Part shown: in pieces, positions 7,245 to 16,282 of the stretch
Layout: each line of letters opens with the position of its first letter
How positions within the stretch are numbered: position 1 is the first letter of the stretch
DNA from: CAVPCY01 sp963770765
GTDB lineage: Bacteria > Actinomycetota > Coriobacteriia > Anaerosomatales > PHET01
NCBI GenBank assembly: GCA_963770765.1
Contig: CAVYQS010000005.1
Span: 248,001 to 312,000, forward strand
Direction of reading: 5' to 3'
DNA: 64,000 nucleotides
Program-made: the position numbers and the translations under genes
The notes under the pieces: model-generated
What the model was told of the DNA's origin: nothing
Database searches by the model: none
Seen by the model: only the letters and a program-made list of their open reading frames with translations

Positions 7245-10106
7245 ATGGCGGACCGCAGTGAGTCACCCAGCATCGAGCAGTACTCGGCACTCTCCACGGC
7301 CGAGGTGCTGTCGGCTCTGGGCGCCTCGGCGAGCGGCCTGACGAGCGCCGCAGCGGCAGAGCGGCTTGGGGAGCACGGTCCCAACGAGATCCGCGAGGTG
7401 GTGGGACGCCCGCTGATCCTGAAGTTCCTGGGCAACTTCTACCACCTGTTCGCGATCATGCTGTGGGTGGCGGGGGCGCTCGCCTTTGTCGGCGGTCTGC
7501 CGGAGCTCGGGTGGGCGATCTTCGCCGTCATCGTGATCAACGCGGTCTTCTCGTTCTGGCAGGAGTACCGCGCCGAGAAGGCCACGGAGGCGCTCAAGCG
7601 GCTGATCCCCCGGCAAAGCAAGGTGATCCGCGACGGGGCGACCGTGCTGGTCGACGCTTCCACCCTGGTACCCGGCGACCTCATGGTGCTCGCTGAAGGC
7701 GACGCGATCTCGGCCGATGCGCGTCTCGTCGAGGAGTTCGAGCTGCGTACCGACAACTCCACCCTCACCGGCGAGTCTGCGCCTGTGCGAAAGACCGCCG
7801 GTCCCAACGCCGACTCGTCACTCACCGCCGTCGAGATGCCCAACATCGTGTTCGCGGGTACGTCGGTGGCGTACGGGAGCGGCAAGGCGGCGGTCATCGC
7901 CACCGGCATGAACACGCAGTTCGGCAAGATCGCTGAGTTGACGCAGGGAGTCGCCGACGAGCTGAGCCCGCTACAGAAGGAGATGACCAAGGTCACCGAG
8001 CTCGTGGCCATCCTCGCGACCGCGCTCGGCGTGGTCTTCTTCCTGCTTGGCTACTACGTCGCCGGGCTCACGCTCGTGGAGGGTTTCATCTTCGCCGTGG
8101 GTATCATCGTCGCCAACGTCCCCGAGGGGCTGCTGCCCACGGTCAGCCTGTCGCTCGCGATGGCGGTCCAGCGGATGGCCGGCCGCAACGCCTTGATCAA
8201 GAAGCTGTCTTCGGTCGAGACGCTGGGATGCACGACGGTCATCTGCACCGACAAGACCGGCACGCTCACGAGGAACGAGATGACCGTGCGCGAACTGTTC
8301 GCCGGGGGACGTTCCGTCGAGGTGACCGGGGCGGGCTACGCGCCGGCGGGGGAGCTCCTCGGCGAAGGCCGGGTACCGCTCGGTGCAGCGTCGGAGGAGC
8401 TCGGCCCCCTGCTGCGAGCAGCGTCGCTGTGCAACAACTCCCGACTCATCCCGCCGAGTGAGGAGACGCCGTCGTGGACCGTCCTGGGTGATCCCACCGA
8501 GGCGGCGCTGCTCGTCGCCGCACGCAAGGCCGGCTTCGACTACGAACGCGAACTCCAGCACCGCCGCAGGGTCATGGAGCTGCCGTTCGACTCGGTCCGC
8601 AAACGCATGGCCACCGTGCATGTCGAGGGGTCGACCCGCACCGCGTACGTCAAGGGCGCTCCCACCGAGGTCCTCGCGCTCAGCACGGCGTTCGACACCG
8701 GCGCGCAGGTGGTGCCGATGACCGATGAGCTCCGTCGCCGGATCCTCGAGCGCAACGACGCGTTCGCCCGCGACGGCCTGCGGGTGTTGGCGATGGCGTA
8801 TCGGCAACTCGACCCGGCCGAGGACGAGATCACCGCCGAGACGGTCGAGCGCGACCTCGTGTTCGCCGGCCTGATGGCCATGATGGATCCGCCGCGCGAG
8901 GAGGTCGCGAGAGCGGTGGAGCAGTGTGCGACCGCCGGTATCCGCGTCATCATGATCACCGGAGACTACGGGCTGACCGCCGAGTCGATCGCGCGCCGTA
9001 TCGGGATCGTGAAGGGCGACTCGGCACGCATCGTCTCGGGCCCCGAGCTCGCCGAGATGACCGATGGCGAGCTCTCCGACGCGTTGGCGGGTCCGGAGGT
9101 CCTGTTCGCGCGGGTTTCGCCCGAGCACAAGATGCGGATCGCTCAGGCGCTCAAGGCGCAGGACCACATCGTTGCGATGACCGGCGACGGCGTGAACGAC
9201 GCGCCGGCGCTCAAGGCGGCCGACATCGGCGTCGCGATGGGCATCACCGGCACCGACGTGGCCAAGGAAGCCGCCGACATGATCCTGACCGACGACAACT
9301 TCGCGAGCATCGTCAGCGCGATCGAGGAGGGTCGCGCGGTCTACGACAACATCCGTCGGTTCGTGACGTACATCTTCACGAGCAACATTCCCGAGGTCGT
9401 CCCGTTCCTGCTGCTGGTGATCTTCCGTATCCCGCTCGCGCTCACGGTGATGCAGATACTCTTGATCGACCTGGGCACCGACATGCTGCCGGCGCTCGCC
9501 TTGGGCACCGAGAAGCCCGAGCCGGGCATCATGAGTCGGTCGCCGCGGCCGCGCTCGGAACGCCTGCTCAACCGCACGGTGCTGACGCGCGCCTACCTGT
9601 TCCTGGGGCCGCTTCAAGCTGCGGCGTGCATGTCCGCGTACTTCTTCCTGTACTACACACGCGGGTGGCGGCCGGGGATGGCGCTCGCTGCCTCCGGCAC
9701 CATCTATCTGCTCGCGACGACGATGACGAACGCCGCCGTGGTGACCACGCAGATCGGCAACGGACTCGCGCAGCGCACCACGCGGCAGTCGATCCTCCGT
9801 GTCGGCTTGTTCAGCAACCGCTTCCTGATGTGGGGCATCGCCGCCGAGATGGCGCTGATCACGTTCCTGATCTACGTGCGACCGTTCGACAACGTGTTCC
9901 ACCACGCACCCCTCAACGCGACCGACTGGCTCTACGTGCTGGCGCTGGCGCCCACGCTGCTGGTCGCCGATGAGATCCGCAAGTACTTCGTGCGGCGCAG
10001 GCATCCGCTCGGCGATGCGGTGCGGGGCGCGGCAGCAGGCTCGGCGACGGACATCCTCGGTGGGGCGGGCTCCGCCCCGGCCGCGACAGAGAGGACGGGA
10101 CGATGA
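7245..10106 (+). CDS. P-type cation-transporting ATPase, P2 (Ca2+ or Na+/K+-like)
   Basis: Membrane pump of 953 residues. The N-terminal cation-ATPase domain is followed by the actuator motif TGES (about residue 175), the PEGLLPTVSLSLAM transmembrane segment, phosphorylation motif DKTGTLT with D336, a nucleotide-binding domain with KGAPTE, and the hinge TGDGVNDAPAL near residue 645. PEGLLPTV resembles the Na+/K+-ATPase (P2C) branch, so Ca2+, Na+ or K+ transport is possible. ATG 7245 is chosen at the beginning of the recognised domain; Shine-Dalgarno is weak. The longer open frame from 6759 reflects the frameshifted toxin gene. It overlaps a TrkA-like gene by 4 bases. Confidence 0.88.
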   Translation: MADRSESPSIEQYSALSTAEVLSALGASASGLTSAAAAERLGEHGPNEIREVVGRPLILKFLGNFYHLFAIMLWVAGALAFVGGLPELGWAIFAVIVINAVFSFWQEYRAEKATEALKRLIPRQSKVIRDGATVLVDASTLVPGDLMVLAEGDAISADARLVEEFELRTDNSTLTGESAPVRKTAGPNADSSLTAVEMPNIVFAGTSVAYGSGKAAVIATGMNTQFGKIAELTQGVADELSPLQKEMTKVTELVAILATALGVVFFLLGYYVAGLTLVEGFIFAVGIIVANVPEGLLPTVSLSLAMAVQRMAGRNALIKKLSSVETLGCTTVICTDKTGTLTRNEMTVRELFAGGRSVEVTGAGYAPAGELLGEGRVPLGAASEELGPLLRAASLCNNSRLIPPSEETPSWTVLGDPTEAALLVAARKAGFDYERELQHRRRVMELPFDSVRKRMATVHVEGSTRTAYVKGAPTEVLALSTAFDTGAQVVPMTDELRRRILERNDAFARDGLRVLAMAYRQLDPAEDEITAETVERDLVFAGLMAMMDPPREEVARAVEQCATAGIRVIMITGDYGLTAESIARRIGIVKGDSARIVSGPELAEMTDGELSDALAGPEVLFARVSPEHKMRIAQALKAQDHIVAMTGDGVNDAPALKAADIGVAMGITGTDVAKEAADMILTDDNFASIVSAIEEGRAVYDNIRRFVTYIFTSNIPEVVPFLLLVIFRIPLALTVMQILLIDLGTDMLPALALGTEKPEPGIMSRSPRPRSERLLNRTVLTRAYLFLGPLQAAACMSAYFFLYYTRGWRPGMALAASGTIYLLATTMTNAAVVTTQIGNGLAQRTTRQSILRVGLFSNRFLMWGIAAEMALITFLIYVRPFDNVFHHAPLNATDWLYVLALAPTLLVADEIRKYFVRRRHPLGDAVRGAAAGSATDILGGAGSAPAATERTGR

Positions 10107-10750
10107 AGGTCATCATCGGTGGGTGCGGGCGTGTGGGCGCCCATCTCGCTCGGCGGTTCGTGCTCGAGCGGCATGAGGTCGTGGTCATCGACAAGGAGCC
10201 CACGGCGTTCGCCCGTCTGGGAGCGACGTTCACGGGAGAGACGATCCGTGGCCTCGTGTTCGACAAGACGATCCTCGAGAAGTCCGGCGCGGACAAAGCG
10301 GACGCCTTCATCGCGGTCACCAGCGGCGACAACTCGAACGTGGTGGCCGCGACGGTGGCGCGGGACATCTACCGGATCCCCAAGGTCGTGGCTCGCATCT
10401 TCGACCCCCGCCGAGCGGAGATCTACCGCAGGCTGGGTATCCAGACGGTCTCGTCGGTGGCCTGGGCGACCAATGAGATCACCGCCCTGGTGCTCTTTCC
10501 GCACGTGGTGCGTGACCTTGCGCTCGGCGACGGTGAGGTCCAGCTGGTGAAGGTCGCCGTGCCCCATCGGATCGTAGGGCGGCCGATCGCTGAGCTCGCG
10601 ATGCCGGGCGAGGTGATGCCGTTCGCGATCGTGCGCGCAGGCAAGTCGTTCATTCCGGCGACTCACGAACCGCTGCAACAGGGCGACATCGTCGAGGTGG
10701 CCGTGCTGGCCACGGCGATGGACAAGTTCCAGCGGCTCACCACCCCATAG
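10103..10750 (+). CDS. TrkA-like potassium uptake regulatory protein (RCK domains)
   Basis: Cytoplasmic NAD-binding regulator of 215 residues. RCK_N Rossmann motif at the start (IIGGCGRVGAHLARR) and an acidic strand end (VVIDKEP). A TrkA_C domain occupies about residues 135-215. Overlaps the ATPase stop as ATGA and is followed 9 bases later by a second TrkA-like gene. No TrkH/KtrB channel subunit is in the window, so the membrane partner must be elsewhere, or the pair could regulate the ATPase or the K+ channel at 15.3 kb. Confidence 0.9.
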   Translation: MKVIIGGCGRVGAHLARRFVLERHEVVVIDKEPTAFARLGATFTGETIRGLVFDKTILEKSGADKADAFIAVTSGDNSNVVAATVARDIYRIPKVVARIFDPRRAEIYRRLGIQTVSSVAWATNEITALVLFPHVVRDLALGDGEVQLVKVAVPHRIVGRPIAELAMPGEVMPFAIVRAGKSFIPATHEPLQQGDIVEVAVLATAMDKFQRLTTP

Positions 10751-10759
10751 GAGGCAGCC

Positions 10760-11425
10760 ATGCATGTCGCAATAGTCGGTGGCGGGAACGTAGGCGCTTA
10801 CCTGGCACAGGAGGTCGTGGCGGACGGACACAGCTGCACGGTCGTCGAGATGGACCCGGCCCGCTGCGAGCGCCTCGCTGAGAGACTCCGGGGGGTTCGG
10901 ATCGTGTGCGGCGACGGTTGCGAGCCGAGCGTGCTCGACGAAGCCGCCGTGCGAACCGCAGAGGCGCTGGTGGCGGCGACCGGCGACGACGAGGACAACC
11001 TGGTGGTGTGTCTTCTCGGCAAGATGGAGTACGAGGCGCCGTTCACCGTGGGGCGGATCAACAACCCGGAGAACACGTGGCTGTTCACGAGCCGCTTCGG
11101 GGTCGACGTGCCCGTTTCGAGCACAGCTGTCATGGCCGAGGTCCTCAAGAAGGTCAGCCTGGGCGATATCGTCACCCTGCTGCGCCTGCGGGCCGAGAAC
11201 ACCGCGATCGACGAACTCGTGCTGCCGCACGACGCCCACTCGGTGGGCAAGCGGCTCTCCGAACTCGAGTTGCCGGACTGCGGCCGGGTCATGGCGATCG
11301 TCAGTGAGGGGCGCGTCGTCATCCCCGGTGGGGACACGGTGCTCAAGGCGGGCGATGAGATCCTCATCCTCGCGCAGTGCGAAGATGAGTCGCTGCTCAG
11401 GCGGGCGTTCGGGATAGACGAGTGA
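10760..11425 (+). CDS. TrkA-like potassium uptake regulatory protein (second copy)
   Basis: Protein of 221 residues with RCK_N (HVAIVGGGNVGAYLAQEV, VVEMDP) and a C-terminal TrkA_C domain (about 140-221). Preceded by TAGGAGGCAGCC, a strong ribosome site. Paralogue of the gene immediately upstream but clearly divergent, so they may form a heteromeric gating ring, as in bacteria with two single-RCK proteins (CeoB/CeoC type). That is inference from arrangement. Confidence 0.9.
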   Translation: MHVAIVGGGNVGAYLAQEVVADGHSCTVVEMDPARCERLAERLRGVRIVCGDGCEPSVLDEAAVRTAEALVAATGDDEDNLVVCLLGKMEYEAPFTVGRINNPENTWLFTSRFGVDVPVSSTAVMAEVLKKVSLGDIVTLLRLRAENTAIDELVLPHDAHSVGKRLSELELPDCGRVMAIVSEGRVVIPGGDTVLKAGDEILILAQCEDESLLRRAFGIDE

Positions 11426-11456
11426 GCCTCGTCGGCCACGGCCCGTCCTGCTCGGC

Positions 11457-11462
11457 TACAAT
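11457..11462 (+). promoter_or_regulatory. Probable -10 element of purL
   Basis: TACAAT lies 40 bases before the purL GTG in a 76-base gap after the TrkA-like gene. Identical hexamers precede purC and purH. No good -35 at 16-18 bases, so the promoter may be activator dependent or extended. Confidence 0.4.
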
Positions 11463-11501
11463 GACCCCGACGCCGTCGCACCCATCATCAGGAGCCGCCT
11501 C

Positions 11502-13787
11502 GTGACCGTGAACGACCTCGCCCCGGAACTCGCCCCGCAGCTTGCCGAGGAGCTCGGACTCAAGCGCGCCGAGTACCACAAGATCGTCGAGATCCTGGAG
11601 CGTGTCCCCACCGTCACCGAGCTCTACATGTACTCGCTGATGTGGAGCGAGCACTGCAGCTACAAGCACTCGCGCAAGCAGCTGCGCAACTTCCCCACCG
11701 AGGGTCCGGCAGTCCTCCAGGGGCCCGGCGAGAACGCCGGCGTGATCAGCGTGGGCGACGGCTGGGCGGTCGCCTTCAAGATGGAGTCCCACAACCACCC
11801 GAGCGCGATCGAGCCCTACCAGGGGGCGGCGACCGGCGTGGGTGGCATCATCCGTGACATCTTCACGATGGGCGCACGTCCCATCGGTTCGCTCGACTCG
11901 CTGCGCTTCGGGACGCTCGACAAAGCGCGCCAGCGCTACCTGTTCGAGGGCGCGGTCGCCGGAATCGGCGGCTACGGCAACTGCCTGGGCGTGCCCACGG
12001 TGGGTGGCGAGGTGTACTTCGAGGAGGCCTACGAGGGCAACTGCCTCATCAACGCCATGTCGATCGGCCTCATGCGCGAGGAGAACCTGACGCGCGCGAC
12101 GGCCACCGGCCCCGGCAACGTGGTGCTGCTCATCGGCTCGACCACCGGCCGCGACGGCATCGGCGGAGCGAGCGTGCTCGCCAGCCAGGAGTTCGACGAG
12201 CGCGCCGAGGACAAGCGCCCCGCCGTGCAGGTGGGCGACCCGTTCGAAGAGAAGCTGCTGATCGAGGCGTGCCTCGAGCTGCTCGACAAGAAGCTGCTCG
12301 TCGGTCTCGGCGACCTGGGTGCCGCCGGCCTCACCTCGAGCGCGAGCGAGATGGCGTCGCGCGGCGGTGTGGGGCTCGATATCGACGTCACGCTCATTCC
12401 CGCCCGCGAACTCGAGATGCAGCCCTTCGAGTTCATGGTCTCCGAGTCGCAAGAGCGCATGCTCGCCGTCGTGACTCCCGAGAAGCTCGACGAGGCCCAG
12501 GCCATCTGCGAGAAGTGGGGCCTGCGCTCCACCCAGATCGGCCAGGTCACCGACACGGGCCGGTTCGTGGTCCGCGCCGGAGAGGCCATCCACGCCGACA
12601 TCCCGGCCTCCACGCTTGCACACGACGCGCCCATCTACGACCCCGCCGCCGAGCGTCCCGCGTATCTCGACGAGCTCCAGGCATTCGACGCCTTCGCCGA
12701 GCTCGACCTGCCCGAGGCCCCCGAGCGACTTGGCGAAGTCCTTCTCGGCCTGCTGGCCAGCCCCAACATCTGCTCGCGCCACTGGATCTGGGAGCAGTAC
12801 GACCACCAGGTCATGCTCAACACCGTGGTGCTCCCGGGCTCGGACGCCGCGGTCATCCGCATCGGCGACACCGGCCGGGGCGAGATCACGAACCGCGCGA
12901 TCGCCGCGTCGAGCGACTGCAACGGCCGCTACTGCTACCTCGACCCGTACGTGGGCGCGCAGATCGCGTTCGCCGAGGCCGCACGCAACGTGGCGTGCTC
13001 GGGGGGCGTGCCGGCCGCGATCACCGACTGCCTCAACTTCGGATCTCCCGAGAAGCCCGAGGTGTTCTGGACGTTCAAGGAGGCGGTTCGCGGTCTCGCC
13101 GACGCCTGCCGGGCCTTTGGTGTGCCGGTCATCTCCGGCAACGTGAGCTTCTACAACGAGAGCTTCGGCTCTCCGATCTATCCCACGCCCACGGTCGGCC
13201 TGGTCGGTCTGCTCGACGATGTCAGCCAGCACTGCACCTCGTCGTTCAAGGACGCCGGTGACGTGGTCGTGCTCGTGGGCGAGTCGGCCAACGAGCTAGG
13301 TGGCTCCGAGTACCTCAAGGTCGAGCATGAGACCGTCGCCGGGCGCCCGCCCGCGATCGACCTCGAGCTCGAGCGCGACGTGCAGCAGGCCGTCATCGCG
13401 GGCATCCGCAGCGGGCTGATCAAGAGCGCGCACGACTGCTCCGAGGGCGGCATCGCGGTCGCGCTGGCGGAGAGCTGCATCGCAGGCAACATCGGCGCCG
13501 ACGTCCACCTGCACGACGACCTGCACCCGGTCGCGTCGCTCTTCGGTGAGACGCAGAGCCGGATCGTGGTCACGGTCGCCGAGAACGACGCCGACGCCTT
13601 CGTGGAGCAGCTCGTGGCAGCGCAGGTGCCGTACAGCGTTCTGGGCACGGTGGGTGGCGAGCGCCTCACGATCTGCGAGCGGCTCGATGTCTCGCTTGAC
13701 GAGCTGCGCGACGCCTACATCCCCGCGCTCGAGGCCGCAGTGCACGCCGCCGAGACGATCTCGACCGAGGAGCTCTTCGAGGGGTAG
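11502..13787 (+). CDS. purL: Phosphoribosylformylglycinamidine synthase subunit PurL
   Basis: Synthetase subunit of 761 residues, the short PurL form that works with PurS and PurQ. Contains the N-terminal linker (LKRAEYHKIVEIL), the SEHCSYKHSRK signature, the ATP/FGAR-binding KMESHNHPSAIEPYQGAATG and GGIIRDIFTMGARPI, and a second half with NVACSGGVPAAITDCLNFG and the DCSEGG segment. GTG start preceded by AGGAGCC. It stands about 5.4 kb from purQ, separated by the toxin-antitoxin and ion-transport genes. Confidence 0.96.
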   Translation: MTVNDLAPELAPQLAEELGLKRAEYHKIVEILERVPTVTELYMYSLMWSEHCSYKHSRKQLRNFPTEGPAVLQGPGENAGVISVGDGWAVAFKMESHNHPSAIEPYQGAATGVGGIIRDIFTMGARPIGSLDSLRFGTLDKARQRYLFEGAVAGIGGYGNCLGVPTVGGEVYFEEAYEGNCLINAMSIGLMREENLTRATATGPGNVVLLIGSTTGRDGIGGASVLASQEFDERAEDKRPAVQVGDPFEEKLLIEACLELLDKKLLVGLGDLGAAGLTSSASEMASRGGVGLDIDVTLIPARELEMQPFEFMVSESQERMLAVVTPEKLDEAQAICEKWGLRSTQIGQVTDTGRFVVRAGEAIHADIPASTLAHDAPIYDPAAERPAYLDELQAFDAFAELDLPEAPERLGEVLLGLLASPNICSRHWIWEQYDHQVMLNTVVLPGSDAAVIRIGDTGRGEITNRAIAASSDCNGRYCYLDPYVGAQIAFAEAARNVACSGGVPAAITDCLNFGSPEKPEVFWTFKEAVRGLADACRAFGVPVISGNVSFYNESFGSPIYPTPTVGLVGLLDDVSQHCTSSFKDAGDVVVLVGESANELGGSEYLKVEHETVAGRPPAIDLELERDVQQAVIAGIRSGLIKSAHDCSEGGIAVALAESCIAGNIGADVHLHDDLHPVASLFGETQSRIVVTVAENDADAFVEQLVAAQVPYSVLGTVGGERLTICERLDVSLDELRDAYIPALEAAVHAAETISTEELFEG

Positions 13788-13798
13788 GTACTCCCTAG

Positions 13799-13819
13799 AA
13801 GGACTCGGGGGAGGTCCTT
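13799..13819 (+). terminator. Short hairpin after purL, possible terminator
   Basis: AAGGAC and GTCCTT, nine bases apart, can form a six-pair stem directly after the purL stop. There is no T-tract, so it is only a weak candidate. Confidence 0.25.
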
Positions 13820-13841
13820 CCCAGGCGACGCAGGGTCATCC

Positions 13842-15272
13842 GTGTGTGCTTGGGCACAGATGGTGCGTGCGATCGTCGCGCTCGCGTTGGTGTTCGGGGC
13901 CGGTCCATGGTGGGCGGGCGCCGGGGCGCATCTCGCGTGGGCGACCGACGAGGCTGAAACTCAGCCTGCGTCGGCGACAGTCCCCGCAGCGCGCGCGGTA
14001 GAACAGACGGAGTCCTCGCACGCGTCTCAGTACGCCACACCTGTTGCCACTGTGCTGTCACTGAGCGGTCCCTCGACCATCGAACCCAAGAAGTCCGCGC
14101 GAGTCGTTGCGAGCCTCGCCACGACCAGCGGCGTGCCGATTCCGGGCAAGACGGTGGTCATAGAGCGTATGTCCGGTACCACGGCGGTGCCGATCGCGTC
14201 CGGCGCGACCGACGCGGCGGGGCGGTTCTCAGTAGGCGTCGCGCCCACGTCGAGAATCTGGGTGCGGGCGCGGTTCGCGGCAGATCCGCCGTACCTTGCC
14301 GTCACCAGCGCGGTGCTCACCATCGCCCCGAAGGTGCTGCTGAGCACCCCGTGGACTCACGACAAGATCGCCTACCCCGGCCAGCGGTTGCCCGCTCGCG
14401 GCACCCTGTGGCCCAAGCACGCGACTTCGGGCACGGGAACCCGCATCGTGTGCGAGCGCTACGAGAACGGCAAATGGGTCTACCGCGCGAGCTTCTCGGC
14501 GAAGATCGTCAACACGAAGTCGGGGAGTCGATTCAGCGGTGTCGTCAAGCTGCCGTCGGCCGGGACGTGGCGGCTGCGCGCCAAGCACGCGGACACGGGT
14601 CATGCCACGACGTACGGTCCGGCCACCAAGATCAAGGTCACGAACTGGCGCAAGCGCTACACCGGCAAGGTCATGCGCGGATTCAAGACCAAGCAGAAGA
14701 TGGTCGCCATCACCATCGACGACGGACCCAACAGGCGCACCTTGGAGGTCTGTACGATCCTCGAGCGCTACGGAGGTAGGGGGACCTTCTTCTTCACGCG
14801 CCAGCTGCTCAACCGGGGGTACGGTCCTCAGGCCAAGAAGGCCTACGACCGCGGTCATGAGATCGCGAACCACACCGCGAATCACAAGATGCTCACCGGC
14901 TCGTACCTGATGTCGTACCGTCAGGCCTCTCTGCCCATGACCACCATCCGGAAGGCCACCGGGTTCTCGCCCACGTGGATCCGAGCCATGGGCGGGGGGA
15001 TCGACCGCACCGGGATGAGAGCCGTCGTCAAGACCGGTCAGCTGTACATCAACTGGTCGATCGACTCGTACGACTCACATCGCCGCTACACGCCGCCGAG
15101 CACTCTGTATCGCAACGTGATGCGCGGCGTACGCCCGGGCGCCGTGATCCTCATCCACCAGACGCATCCCGAGACGATCAAGGCGCTCCCTCACATCTGC
15201 AAGGAGCTCAAGCGACGCGGCTACAAGATGGTCACGCTCTCGGAGTTGGCCGCCACGGGCAAGGCGCCGTGA
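13842..15272 (+). CDS. Secreted polysaccharide deacetylase (NodB fold) with Ig-like N-terminal modules
   Basis: Exported protein of about 476 residues. A signal peptide covers the first 35 residues. Two beta-rich modules follow; the second contains FSGVVKLPSAGTWRLRAKHA, resembling modules in the proteins at 52.1 and 55.1 kb. The NodB deacetylase domain starts near residue 280: motif 1 TIDDGP with D293/D294 and motif 2 HEIANHTANH with the zinc histidines. Likely removes acetyl groups from peptidoglycan or another surface glycan. GTG 13842 has AGGG upstream; ATG 13860 is an alternative six codons later. Confidence 0.9.
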   Translation: MCAWAQMVRAIVALALVFGAGPWWAGAGAHLAWATDEAETQPASATVPAARAVEQTESSHASQYATPVATVLSLSGPSTIEPKKSARVVASLATTSGVPIPGKTVVIERMSGTTAVPIASGATDAAGRFSVGVAPTSRIWVRARFAADPPYLAVTSAVLTIAPKVLLSTPWTHDKIAYPGQRLPARGTLWPKHATSGTGTRIVCERYENGKWVYRASFSAKIVNTKSGSRFSGVVKLPSAGTWRLRAKHADTGHATTYGPATKIKVTNWRKRYTGKVMRGFKTKQKMVAITIDDGPNRRTLEVCTILERYGGRGTFFFTRQLLNRGYGPQAKKAYDRGHEIANHTANHKMLTGSYLMSYRQASLPMTTIRKATGFSPTWIRAMGGGIDRTGMRAVVKTGQLYINWSIDSYDSHRRYTPPSTLYRNVMRGVRPGAVILIHQTHPETIKALPHICKELKRRGYKMVTLSELAATGKAP

Positions 15273-15274
15273 GC

Positions 15275-16111
15275 TCAGATCTGCGGCAGCACCTCGGCCC
15301 GTATCTGGCGGTCGAGATCCAGGATCGCGTCACAGATCTCGATGATGTTCGCGTTGTGTGACCGCTTCTTGCCCAGCAAGGCGAGCTTGTCGGCAAGGTC
15401 GCAGATGTCCGCGATCTCCGCGGAGTTGTCGCACAAGACGAGTTCGCACGCGACCGTCGAATCACGCTGCCACATCGTGAGAGTGCGGCGCTGAACCCCG
15501 CGGATGGCGTCGTAGATGGAGTCGATGCGGCTGTCGTCGACCTTGCCGAACAGCGCGTCGTTGCTCGACTCGTAGTGCATCAGGTCCCAGACATCAGACA
15601 CGAGCTGGCGATAGAGCGAGAAGAACGTCGCCCCCGGTGAGTCGCGGCGGAACGTGGTGGTCAGCTCCGGGTCGATCTCGCGGTTGATGAGCAGCTGGGA
15701 CGTGATGCGGTAGAGGTTGCGGTGCTCCTCGAGTTCGCGCACGTACGTCGCCAGTTTCGCGTCGACCGACTCGGTGTAGATGCGGCGCAGGATGTAGTCT
15801 TGCTTGACCGAGGAGATCTTCGCGACCAGCAGGCCCAGGAAGGCCAGGCCCACCGTCACCTCGAGACCCACGAGTGCGCGGGCCCAGCCGATGGGCCGGA
15901 TGTCGCCGTATCCCAGCGAGCTGATCGTCACGATCGAGAAATAGAGCGCATCGCCGAAGCCGGGGCTTGCGGTGGTGTCATACGTGAAGACGAGCGAGCC
16001 GTGCTCGGCGAGCTGCCAGTATCCCACCGCGAAGGCCAGGACCGCAGCGGTGAGCGCGAGCAGCATCTTGCCCAGCCCGATCTCGTTGATGACGTGGAGT
16101 AGTCGGTTCAC
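15275..16111 (-). CDS. Two-helix potassium channel
   Basis: Protein of 278 residues with two hydrophobic helices (about 15-35 and 83-103) flanking a pore loop with selectivity filter TISSLGYGDIRP. The C-terminal 170 residues are soluble and helical without a recognised RCK domain. Converges on the deacetylase gene with 2 bases between the stops. Two TrkA-like proteins encoded 4 kb away could be partners, but nothing in the sequence proves it. Confidence 0.88.
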   Translation of the reverse strand: MNRLLHVINEIGLGKMLLALTAAVLAFAVGYWQLAEHGSLVFTYDTTASPGFGDALYFSIVTISSLGYGDIRPIGWARALVGLEVTVGLAFLGLLVAKISSVKQDYILRRIYTESVDAKLATYVRELEEHRNLYRITSQLLINREIDPELTTTFRRDSPGATFFSLYRQLVSDVWDLMHYESSNDALFGKVDDSRIDSIYDAIRGVQRRTLTMWQRDSTVACELVLCDNSAEIADICDLADKLALLGKKRSHNANIIEICDAILDLDRQIRAEVLPQI

Positions 16112-16231
16112 CCGGGTTGCGCTCCTTCACGCGGTGTCACCAGCAGTATGCACCGTCCGAGGTCCACCGTGACAGGTGCGGGCACGCGCCGAGCCGCCCC
16201 TCGCGACGCGCTCAGTTGGCCCCATCCGTGC

Positions 16232-16237
16232 TATCCT
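16232..16237 (+). promoter_or_regulatory. Possible -10 element of purF
   Basis: TATCCT lies 46 bases before the purF ATG in the divergent gap between the K+ channel and purF. No clear -35. Confidence 0.3.
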
Positions 16238-16282
16238 ACGCGCGTTCCCGCTCCATCGTGGCCACTTGCGAGGACTTCACGC

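Noticed and set aside
6759..10106. A genuine PIN-ATPase fusion protein
   Set aside because: The junction sequence fits neither family and one-base removal restores the normal toxin end; the two are listed as separate genes.
11397..13232. Long antisense open frames opposite purL and other GC-rich genes
   Set aside because: Their composition (Arg/His/Asp-rich) and lack of ribosome sites mark them as shadows produced by high GC at third positions.
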